A stretch of 64,000 bases of DNA, from contig NW_020954562.1 of NCBI RefSeq assembly GCF_900497805.2, forward strand, positions 27,208,318 to 27,272,317, written 5' to 3'. Every line of letters begins with the position of its first letter. The first letter of the stretch is position 1. Below the pieces are notes generated by a model. It saw only the letters and a program-made list of their open reading frames with translations, ran no database searches and had not been told where the DNA came from. Shown here piece after piece: positions 55,380 to 64,000 of this stretch. This DNA comes from Vombatus ursinus (Eukaryota > Chordata > Mammalia > Diprotodontia > Vombatidae). Position numbers and translations under genes: made by a program.

Positions 55380-57292
55380 ATTAATTTTATCAATAATCAC
55401 TTTCATATGTTTTTGAGTTTAAAATTTTTCTCCCCCTTCCTCCCCACCACCTTCCCCAAGATGGCACACAATCTGATATAGGCTACACATTTACATTCAT
55501 ATTAAATATATATTCACATTAGTGATGTTGTAAGTAAAAATTAAAACCAATAGGAGGAACCATTAGAAAGAGGAAACAAAATTCAACAGAATAGAAGAAA
55601 ATAGTAATTCAACTTCCATAGTTCTTTCTTTGGACGTGGATAGCATTTTCCATCACAGGGCCTCTGGAGATGTCTTAGATACTTGTATTGCCAGGAAGGG
55701 TTAAGTTTATCAATATTAGTCATCACACAATGTTGCTGTTATTATGTACAATGTTCTCCTGATTCTGCTCACTTCACTCAGCATCAGGCCATACAAGTCT
55801 TTCCAGGTTTTTCTGAAGGCAGCCTGTTAATCATTTCTTATAGTACAATTGTATTCCATTACATTCATATACTACAACTTGTTCAGTCATTCCCCAATTG
55901 ATGGGCATCCTCTCAATTTCCAATTCTTTGCCACCACAAAAAGAGCTGCTTTGAATATTTTTGTACATTTAGGTCTTTTTCCCATTTGTGTGACCTCTTT
56001 GGGATATAGCCCTAGAAGTGCTACTGCTGGGTCAAAGGGTATGCACATTTTTACAGCCCTTTGGGCCTAATTCCAAATTGCTCTCCAAAATGGTTTTATC
56101 ATCTCACAACTCACTAATAATGCATTAGTGTTCCAATTTTCCCACATTTTCTCTAACATTTATCATTTTCCTGTTTTGTCATGTTGGCCATTCTGATAGT
56201 TGTGATGTGGTACCTCAGAGTTGTTTTGATTTGGATTTCTCTAATCAATAGTGATTTAGAGCATTTTTTCATATGACTACCGATGGCTTTAATTCCTTCA
56301 TCTGAGAACTGTCTGTTCATATCCTTTGACCATTTATCAATTGGGGAATGGCTTGTATTCTTATTAATTTGACTTAATTCTCTATATATTTTAGAAACGA
56401 GGCCCTTATCAAAGAGACTGGTTGTAAAAATTCTTTCCCAATTTTCTACCTTCCTTCTAATCTTAGTTGCATTGGCTTTGTTTGTGAAAAACTTTTCAAT
56501 TAAATGTAATCAAAATTATCCATTTTGCTTTTCGTAATGTTCTCTATCTCCTGTTTGGTCATGAATTCTTCTATACTCCATAGATCTGACAGGTAAACTA
56601 TTCCTTGCTCTCCCAGTTTGCTTATAATATCAGCCTTTATATCTAAATCTTGTACCCATTTAGACTTTATTTTAGTATATGGTGTGAGATTTTGGTCTAT
56701 GCCTAGTTTCTGCAATACTCTTTTCCAGTTTTCCCAGCAGTTTTTTTCAAAGAATGGGTTCTTATCCCAAAAGCGGGGGATTTTGGGTTTATCAAATAAT
56801 AGATTACTATAGTCATTGACTACTGTGTCTTACATATTTAACCTATTCCATTGATCCACCACTCTATTTCTTAACTAGTTTTGATGATTGCTGCTTTATA
56901 ATACAATTAAAGATCTGGAATGTCTAGGGCACCTTCCCCTGCATTTCTTTTCATTAGTTCTCTTGATATTCTGGACCTTTTGTTCTTCCAAATGAATCTT
57001 GTTATTATTTTTTCTAACTCCATAAAATAATTTTTTGATAGTTTGATTGGTATGGCACTGAATAAGTAAATTAGCTTAGGTAGAATTGTCATTTTTATTA
57101 TCAGCCTACCCATGAGCGACTAATGTTTTTCCAATTATTTAGATCTGACTTTATTTGCATGAAAAGTGTTTTGTAATTGTGTTCATAGAGTTCCTGGGTT
57201 TGTTTTGGGAGGTAGACTCCTAAATACTTTATAATGTCTACAGTAAGTTTAAATGGAATTTCTCTTTCTATCTCTTGCTGTTGGGCTTTTGC
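55380..57292 (-). mobile_element. 5'-truncated L1, antisense
   Basis: The 3' tail is at the left (reversed 'aaaatttttctcccccttcc' near 55,425), followed by the 3' UTR and then the ORF2 C-terminal half to about 57,292. Readable antisense pieces include [20 protein letters not shown] (57,050-56,990) and LTPYTKIKSKWVQDLDIKAD (56,686-56,630). The endonuclease and reverse transcriptase are absent because of 5' truncation. Several stops break the frame. No target-site duplication was resolved. Confidence 0.85.
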
Positions 57293-57307
57293 AGTCTGTG
57301 ATGCAAG

Positions 57308-57360
57308 ATTTCAACCCAGATCTTGAATCCACTAAGCTACATTGCCTCTAATTGCCTCCT
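57308..57360 (-). repeat. MIR head fragment, antisense
   Basis: 'gatttcaacccagatcttgaatccactaagctacattgcctc' is the reversed head of MIR. Confidence 0.6.
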
Positions 57361-57388
57361 TTGCATGACTTTTTTTTTTTGAAACTGG

Positions 57389-57530
57389 GAGGCAGTCAGG
57401 TGACAAGGTGGATAGAGTGCTGTCTTAGAGTCATGAACCTGTGTTTGAACCCTCCCACTGGTGTGTACTAGCCACATGACCCAGGGAAGGTCACTTCAAT
57501 GCCTGGTGCTTTTAGCCACTCTGTAAGTCA
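57389..57530 (+). repeat. tRNA-headed SINE, 3' truncated or variant
   Basis: 'aggcagtcaggtgacaaggtggatagagtgctg' is the head and 'catgacccagggaaggtcacttcaatgcc' the end of the tRNA part. The CORE tail is missing or replaced. Confidence 0.75.
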
Positions 57531-57532
57531 GT

Positions 57533-57645
57533 CAAAAGGCATTTATTAAGCATTATTATGAGCCAGTCACTGTGCTAAACATTGGACATACAAATAAGTA
57601 GAAAAAAAATCAATCCTAAGTTTCATAGATGGTATCTGTCTTCTT
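57533..57645 (-). repeat. L2 3' end, antisense
   Basis: 'caaaaggcatttattaagcattattatgagccagtcactgtgctaaacattgg' is the reversed terminus. Confidence 0.8.
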
Positions 57646-57649
57646 TAAT

Positions 57650-57902
57650 GGGGCAACTAGGTGGAACAACGGATAGAATACTTGGCCAGGAGTCAGGAGG
57701 ACTTATCTTTGTGGGTTCAAATCTGGCCTCAGACACTTACTAGCTGGGTGTCTCTGGACAAGTCACTTAACCCTGTTTGCCTAAGTTCCTCATATGTAAA
57801 CTAAACTGGAGAAGGAAATGGCAAGCCATTCCAGTATCTTTACCAATAAAATCCCAAGTGGGGTAATGAAGTCAGATGACTGAAAAACAATTGAACAACA
57901 AC
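57650..57902 (+). repeat. Marsupial tRNA-CORE SINE, full length
   Basis: The head is ggggcaactaggtggaac, with a B-box region ggttcaaatctgg at 57,714, then 'caagtcacttaaccctgtttgcc' and the tail 'ggaaatggcaagccattccagtatcttt', ending in ttgaacaacaa. Confidence 0.92.
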
Positions 57903-58289
57903 CTTCACTAATAGCAGGAGTTTACTCACCTTGGGGTGGGGAGGTTTCTCTATAACAATGAAATCCTCTGTCTAAACCCTATCCCTATGCCCATCAAAGT
58001 ATTATTAAAGGTAGAACCCCTAGACACCCTAGTGTTGGAATCTGGGAGTCAATTCAGTCGAAGCACGTAGATCTACACATGGGAAATACACTCAAAAGAC
58101 ACAACAGTTCTTTCTAATTGTTTAATTATAAAATTGTCATGAATTTTCTGTGTGTGTTGGGGCAGGTGTGTTGAAGGTTGAGTCCAGCATTATGATTTCA
58201 TCCGAAATTCCTGATGTAGAAACTTCCTCTAGCATCAATAAATAGCACAAACACAATCTTAGGGAGTGGCCAAGGGCACTAAGGGTAAG

Positions 58290-58490
58290 TGAGGCAGTGA
58301 ACAGAGTGTAGTGTGAGACTTGGAGTAAGGAAAATCTGATTCAAATCCTGCCTCAAACATTTATTAGCTGTGTGACCTTGGGCAAGTCACAACCATTCTC
58401 AGGCTTGTTTTGAGAATAAAATGACACAATATTGGCAAAGCATTTTACAAACGTTAAAGCATTATTTAAACGCTAATTGTTGTCATTTTT
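58290..58490 (+). repeat. MIR SINE
   Basis: 'gaggcagtgaacagagtgtagtgtgagacttgg', 'tgtgaccttgggcaagtcac' and 'ttggcaaagcattttacaaacgtt' belong to head, core and tail. Confidence 0.82.
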
Positions 58491-58494
58491 GCAA

Positions 58495-58565
58495 TACTCA
58501 CTGAGTTAGTGTGTGTGAAAGGCAAGACTTGAAACTAGGTTTTCCTAACTCCAAAGAAGGCCCTC
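58495..58565 (-). repeat. MIR head fragment, antisense
   Basis: 'ggcaagacttgaaactaggttttcctaactcc' is a reversed head remnant. Confidence 0.5.
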
Positions 58566-58920
58566 AAATCATTGTAATATTTCCTCTCAGCTTAAGAAAA
58601 AAAAAGATGATTTTTTATGCATCATAAGAAAATTACCCTGGGGAAGGGTATCATTATATGACAACTTTAAAAATATCTATGCTTATCCAAGTCTCAAACT
58701 GTTCAAAATGGTAAGGGTTTCCTGCTTTTGCCATTTCCGATAGGTCTGAAAACAAAAGTTTCAGTAACATTTTCAACAGACCTTAAAAGAAACATGTTTC
58801 CCATCAGGAAATTAAAAACATTTTGTTTAAAAAATTTATTTCAGTCACAGACCTTTCATTCCCACAGGGCAATCTAGCTTTGTGGCCTCCATTTCTCTTA
58901 CTGCTATCAGAAGCAGTTTT
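58566..58920. other. Unassigned DNA
   Basis: No feature was recognised. Confidence 0.4.
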
Positions 58921-58925
58921 GGATT

Positions 58926-59036
58926 ATATATATATATATAAAATAAAGGATTATATATTATATTTTATGTTAATATTAATATATATTAATATAATATTAT
59001 ATATTGTATTATATATATAATAAAGGATTATTATAA
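58926..59036. repeat. (TA)n-rich low-complexity tract
   Basis: tatatatatatatata and ttaatattaatata units; it yields a Tyr/Ile-rich frame that is not a gene. Confidence 0.9.
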
Positions 59037-59040
59037 TAAC

Positions 59041-59510
59041 ACTGATTCTGTCTGCTACCTGCTTCCCAGGTGATTTGAGGGAGCCTAAGTGGTGTTTTAC
59101 ATACCCCAAGCGGGATATATTACTTAGAACTAATTAGTTTATAGGAAATGTAATCTGGAGGTACCAATGTTAATATCTGTCTAATCTGAAATCAAGACCT
59201 GCACATTTCCTTCATGATTATAGCGATATTTGGTTATGTTCACAGAGAAGATAAATGGGTTCAATTCAGGGAAGATATTCTTTTTTTTACTTTGACCCAC
59301 AGACAGATACTAAATGTGAGTGATTCAATTACTTTTTTTCCTTTCCTGTGTCATAGGTGGGTATGGTTTTTCACTAGAAATCATACCAAGTGTACTTAGT
59401 CCATAAGGGCAGTCAGCAACATAACTTAGTTATAAGTGCTTGTCACAAAAGAACCCAAGTAGGGAAAAAAGGACAAATAAAAAAATCCTAGTATGTCACA
59501 AGGGTGAGTG
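59041..59510. other. Unassigned DNA
   Basis: No repeat or coding signal was recognised. Confidence 0.4.
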
Positions 59511-59513
59511 CTG

Positions 59514-59556
59514 ATATCTATATCTATATCTATATCTATACACACACACACACATA
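59514..59556. repeat. (TATATC)n/(CA)n microsatellite
   Basis: Four tatatc units followed by a cacacaca run. Confidence 0.92.
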
Positions 59557-59920
59557 CAGAGCTTCTATCTATAGAACAGGAGAATTAATAGCTGCTTAGC
59601 TAGTCCTAGTGCAGCCATTAAACAACAGTTATTAAGTATCCTCTCATTCATGAAACTCTGATAAGTCTTATACTGAGGCCATTAACTGCAAGTCTTAGAG
59701 ACTCCTATGGAGTTCTAAGAGATCCTTGACCTCTGGAAACACATTGGAAGAGAAAATTCACATTAGGTATAATAGACAAAAAGTAAACATAAACAATGAA
59801 AGATATGATAAGAAAATAAGATGGCAATATAATTTTAAAAGAATATGTCTATGATCAGGTCTGGCTTTAGTCTCTTCAGTTGTGCTTTGTATGCATTATT
59901 ATTTGAATATAGATCTAATA
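59557..59920. other. Unassigned DNA
   Basis: No feature was recognised. Confidence 0.4.
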
Positions 59921-59924
59921 AAAG

Positions 59925-60430
59925 ACCAGAAGTAAAGTAGATGCTCACTGGATGGGCATCTAAACAAGTTTTGATACACAAAAAATAACAGAATATCATT
60001 CTCCATAACAAAGAATGAATATGATGATGAATATGGTGAATACTGGAAAGTATGGGAAGACTTATATGAACTGATTCAAAATGAAGTAATCAGAACCAGG
60101 AAATGAGCATACACAGTGCTTACCCTAACAAAATGGAAAGATTAAATACAACTAAATAATCAACAGCAAATACTTTCAAATTATGGTTATAAAGGGTGCC
60201 CACAAAGAGGGAAGATGAGAAAGAATTTCTTTCCATTCTTTGCAGAGGTGGGAGATAATGGTGTAGGACTCTTAGTATAATGTCAGCCTTTTATTGATGT
60301 GTTGGAAAGTTTTACTTTTTTATTATTTGTTGCAAAGCATGACTCTCTGGGGAAGGTAGGAGATGATAAATTGGAAAATGTGAGTGGGTACAAAAAGAAA
60401 AAAATAAATAGAAACAAAATAGAAAAAAAA
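59925..60430 (+). mobile_element. LINE 3' tail (same family as 48,515-50,590)
   Basis: 'aagtaaagtagatgctcactggatgggcatctaaacaag', 'gggaagacttatatgaactgattcaaaatgaag' and 'tttctttccattctttgcagagg' precede an A-rich end with aaaaagaaaaaaataaatag. The element is 5' truncated and gives no usable reading frame. Confidence 0.72.
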
Positions 60431-60621
60431 GTAGAAAATGGAGCTAAGGTATGGGACATAACACATTTCTTTTTTATCCACTTGACATGAAAATTGTCCT
60501 TTATCCCCTTTCTATATGTGTGTATTTATAGCTAATAATGTATAGCACATCTTTGTCCTTTGACATATGAGCCAAAGGATTACCTAGGCAATAAGTGATA
60601 TGAAATCAAATATAACGACAG
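60372..60621 (+). repeat. Local duplication, copy 1
   Basis: It aligns over about 240 bp with 62,510-62,749. Shared landmarks are 'gtgggtacaaaaa' at 60,385, 'gacatgaaaattgt(c/t)c' and 'ttacctaggcaat'. The copies differ at very roughly a quarter of positions. It includes the end of the LINE tail and the DNA beyond it. Confidence 0.7.
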
Positions 60622-61440
60622 GGTTATTTTAGACAGTTGATTAAAAACATTAACTCAGAGACTTGTAGACATCCAGAATAATTGCATTTCATTAGTGAAA
60701 AGGAAGACATTTGATATTGGGATTTGTTATTAATGAATTTAACCAAGCAGTAGCTAAAAAAAAAAAATAAAACTAATTTAAATCAAGACGCTGGAAAGGA
60801 AAAGTACAGGAAGGTAATTGTATGAAATCAAGTGTCAGATGGGATGAAATTCATTACCAGGCACAGTTGTTGAAATTAAATTCCAAATAAATCAGCAGAA
60901 GTGACATATAATCCTGGTTCAAAATAACCCTGGGTGCCCCTGCTTTCCTTTGGCCAATCTTTTTGTCATACGTAAAGTGGAGTATTTTGGCGCCTTTTTC
61001 AAGAATAATATCACCTTGAAGTGAAGTTAAGTAGATTTCTCAGACAAAGGACACTTGGAGACAACACTTGATTGGGGTAGAAAGGCCAAAGGATGCTTAA
61101 CTTGTCATTTACATGCCAAGTGTACTCTCTAAGATGGAGAAAGCTCTATAAGAAGCAGGACATATTTAGAGAGCTAGTATTTGTACCTGAAATTCAGAGA
61201 GATTTGTATGTTTTTGAAAAATGAATAGGAATCAGTCTTGTATTCCTCCAGTGGTTCAAGTACCAGACAACCAGTCAGCGGAGAATAGCAGTTCTTCATT
61301 CATAATGAATGTAAAGAAAAGTAGTCTAGACTAAGGATAGGAAGCAACTCTGTTTGATTTTAATTATATTACCTATTACCTTGCAAAACCATTATTCCAC
61401 TTCAGTGGAGGTCCCTGAGTTGATCATGAAGAGTTCTGGA
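60622..61440. other. Repeat-poor DNA
   Basis: No interspersed repeat was recognised. The part 60,800-61,020 is high-complexity unique sequence and a weak candidate for conserved non-coding DNA. Confidence 0.35.
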
Positions 61441-61442
61441 TA

Positions 61443-61691
61443 TTGTTGTTGTTCTGTCGTTTTTCAGTCGTGTTTGACTCTTTGTGATGACCCCATTTTG
61501 GGTTTTCTTGGCAAAGACACTGGAGTGGTTTGCCATTTCCTTCTCCAGCTCATTTTACAGGTTAGGAAACTTAGGCAAACAGTGTTAAGTGACTTGCCCA
61601 GAGTCATACAACTTGGTTCAAATCCAACCTCAGGAAGAGGAGTCTTCTGACACCAGGCCTTCATGTTATCCACTATGCCACCTAGCTGCTC
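61443..61691 (-). repeat. Marsupial tRNA-CORE SINE, antisense, full length
   Basis: It starts with the reversed tail 'ttgttgttgttctgtcgtttttcagtcgtg', then 'actggagtggtttgccatttccttctccagctc' and the reversed CORE, and ends with the head at tatgccacctagctgctc. A 98-codon frame here is a by-product. Confidence 0.93.
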
Positions 61692-61694
61692 AAG

Positions 61695-62205
61695 GACTAA
61701 GAACGGAAGACAGGGAAATGTTCCCTCCCCATCTCTCACCTTGTAGATACTTGGATAGGAGACCAAGTGACTGCCATTGGTTCATTCAGCAAAGTGGCAC
61801 AAGGCCAGGAATTGTGAATATAGCTTTGGGGGTAGGCTGAAGCAAACCTAGGTGTCATAAGTACAGTAGCATAGAAAGAGAGAGTTTGAGTTCTAAACTG
61901 GAGTGTTTCAGTAATCCTTGTGAGGACATAGCATAGAGTACAAAGCAGTGAGTCAGAAGCCAAGAACTAGAAGATTCTTGGTGTTTTTTGGATGTGGCTT
62001 GACAGGCCAGAGTGTGAGGAGTTTGTATAAAAGCCAAAGCAGTACCGGGCTTGCCGCAGAATTCCTTCCCACTCTATGAGCATCTTTGTATGCACATGCG
62101 GACAATGTTTGAGACTCAGTAGGTAAAAGTCCCTACATGTCATATACCAGTATACAGATGACAAGTTGTAAGATCAGGGAGATAAAACAGAAAGGAAGAA
62201 AGGGA
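61695..62205. other. Unassigned DNA
   Basis: No repeat or exon was recognised. Four overlapping frames in both directions show no known motif. Confidence 0.35.
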
Positions 62206-62211
62206 AAGGAA

Positions 62212-62440
62212 CAAATATTTATTAACTATTTAATATATGCCAGGTATTATGCTGAGCCTTTTACAAATATTATCTCATTTGATCCTCATAAGAATTCTGG
62301 AAGGTAAGTGCTATTATCATCCCTATTTTACAGTTGAAGAAACTGAGGCAGACAGAGGTTAAGTGACTTGCCCAGGGCCACACAGCTAGGAATTGTCTGA
62401 GTCTTCTAGGTTCCATGCTGTGTACTGTGTCACTTAGTTA
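62212..62440 (-). repeat. MIR SINE, antisense
   Basis: 'caaatatttattaactatttaatatatgccaggtattatgctgagcc' is followed by 'ttatctcatttgatcctcataag' and 'gaggttaagtgacttgcccagggccacacagctag'. Confidence 0.9.
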
Positions 62441-62509
62441 TTACTTGACTAAAAGCAAAAAAAAAAGATTCATAGGACTTAATTAGAATCCTGCTCTGCT
62501 ACTCACTAC

Positions 62510-62749
62510 TGGAAAATGGAAGTGGGTACAAAAACAGAAGGTAAATAAAATTTAACAAAGTAGAAAATGAAACTAGGATATGGGAATCATAGTACATTTG
62601 TTTCATGTCTTCTTGATATGAAAATTGTTCTATCCCCTTACTATATGTTGGTATACAACTAATAATATACAGTACATCTTCCTCCTTTGACACATGGGCT
62701 AAGGTATTACCTAGGCAATGATTATTCTGAAATTAAATATTGTGATAAG
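62510..62749 (+). repeat. Local duplication, copy 2
   Basis: Partner of 60,372-60,621 at a spacing of about 2.14 kb, same orientation. Confidence 0.7.
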
Positions 62750-62754
62750 AACTC

Positions 62755-62890
62755 AAACACACACTGGCTGTATAACTTTGGCAAATTACTTAAACTCCCT
62801 GAACCTAACTGATTTTATCTATAAAATGAGACTCTATGACAAATTAACTTCCATTGTTGTTTCCAACTCTAAACCTATGACCCTTTGATC
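62755..62890 (+). repeat. MIR-type SINE
   Basis: 'actggctgtataactttggcaaattacttaaactccctgaacctaactgattttatctataaaatgag' is head-to-CORE; 'ttccaactctaaacctatgaccc' is the tail. Confidence 0.7.
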
Positions 62891-64000
62891 CATGGTCATA
62901 CTCCATACAGATGAGTGCTAGAACTGTGGTGGAGGGAAGACACTGAAAATAACTGAAAGTGAAAGACCAAAACATAAATCAAATTTAGATTACTTACACC
63001 AATGGACAATAATTTTATTATTTACTGCTTGGGGTTATTTACTCAAACTTAATTTATATTTTCCTTTGAGAAAAAAATTTGCCACTGATGTATCTAGGCA
63101 ATGACCCAATATTTCCACAAATTCACAATATTTCAACAAAGTACTGGAACTGATTTAACAGGATCCAGAAAGTTCCTTACCTTCTTACATTTGTTACTTG
63201 GTTTAGCTCTTTCTCAATTTATACTTAACACAAGAGATGTACAGAGTATCACTTCATACAGTGATGAAACATTAACACCCCAAGGAGAAAGGACCCTTCT
63301 CTTTTAAGTTTGCTAACACCTTTGGTGGAGGCAAGGGATAAGGCAGCTAATAAATCATTAAATTTTATAAGACCTTTCCTTATAAACAAACACTGAATAT
63401 TGGCTCAAATACCCACTTTAAGAAAGACTAAGAATTACAAAATAACCCTGAGGAAACAAGAAAAAAGCTGAAGAAGAAAAAAAAGCCTTATCTGAATTTC
63501 ATATCAAATGAGCTGAATTGTATCTAATTCACATAATATCAGGTTATACACAATTATACTCTAGTCTAAGTAAGTAAGTCTGATAAGAAAGTGAGTGTTC
63601 ATTTACTTTCCAAAGAGATTTTTAATGGGATAACTTTAAGTTAAAGAACCTGATACATATATACATGTACTACTCACAATGGGTTACAACTTTGGGCTGA
63701 GGCCAAACGATCTTCATCTTGGGGAACTTGACTCCAAAGAGGAGGTCAAATTCCTTTCATTGTTCTGGCTCATTGTTTCCACCATAGAGTAATTTCAGAA
63801 ATCTCTTAAATGGCATTTAGGCACGGCTCATGCCTAGGGGCTCCTCAGAATGGGAACAGAAGGTTGTTACATAATGTACCTTTGAACTATATGGATAGGT
63901 ATACATGAATAGATGATAAAAGCTATGCAACAGTTGTTAATTTCCTACAACACAGAAATGACTTAAGCTGAAAAAAAATTCTCATAATTGTGTATTAAAC
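62891..64000. other. Unassigned DNA to the window end
   Basis: No repeat family, exon or RNA gene was recognised. One 68-codon frame at 63,101-63,307 has no known motif. Confidence 0.35.

Overview
This window looks like marsupial nuclear DNA from a gene-poor intergenic or large-intron region. It is AT-rich, and I found no host exon, tRNA gene, rRNA gene or CRISPR array that I can support. The assignment rests on the repeats: tRNA-headed CORE/MIR SINEs with the marsupial tail (a 'caaaccactccagtatctttgcc'-type block), marsupial L1 3' ends, a half-L1 (HAL1) element, and many old L2, MIR and L3/CR1 copies. I cannot name the species. All open reading frames are short (150 codons or fewer); those with recognisable protein similarity are pieces of LINE ORF1 or ORF2.

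Layout. 1-4,950: L2 and MIR relics in unique DNA. 4,968-7,805: a full-length HAL1 (5' UTR, ORF1 only, 3' UTR, A-rich tail) with a perfect 15-bp target-site duplication. 7,821-19,500: L2, MIR, L3/CR1, SINE and L1 tail pieces, including a small L1 with a 5' inversion near 11,036. 19,512-19,611: a 100-N assembly gap at a (GA)n tract. 20,000-25,500: SINEs, L2, microsatellites and a unique, possibly conserved stretch near 21,560-22,280. 25,529-26,140: an orphan L1-type 5' UTR. 26,672-30,770: a long L1 with 143-bp tandem monomers in its 5' UTR, a decayed ORF1, and an ORF2 that has lost its middle, including the reverse transcriptase. 31,025-31,815: a MIR split by an unassigned 555-bp retroposon. 33,400-34,520 and 42,540-44,790: ancient L3/CR1 antisense copies among MIR and L2. 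37,051-37,279 and 37,670-37,865: two hAT-type MITEs. 48,500-53,390: a dense nest of LINEs. 55,380-57,292: an antisense L1. 57,389-64,000: SINEs, MIRs, an old LINE tail and a diverged local duplication.

The most interesting structures concern retrotransposition mechanism. A 5'-truncated antisense HAL1 (48,841-50,172) is bracketed by two direct copies, 303 and 344 bp, of the older LINE tail it landed in. The host LINE reads on outside both copies, so this looks like an exceptionally long target-site duplication. Next to it, an L1 shows the inverted 5' segment expected of twin priming, and was later split by another L1 with a 10-bp target-site duplication. The HAL1 and L1 copies can be compared within the window and show that the HAL1 3' UTR is homologous to the spacer between L1 ORF1 and ORF2.

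No genes here appear to work together as a host pathway. The coding content is parasitic and decayed; possible host function would lie in unique non-coding stretches, which I list as candidates only.
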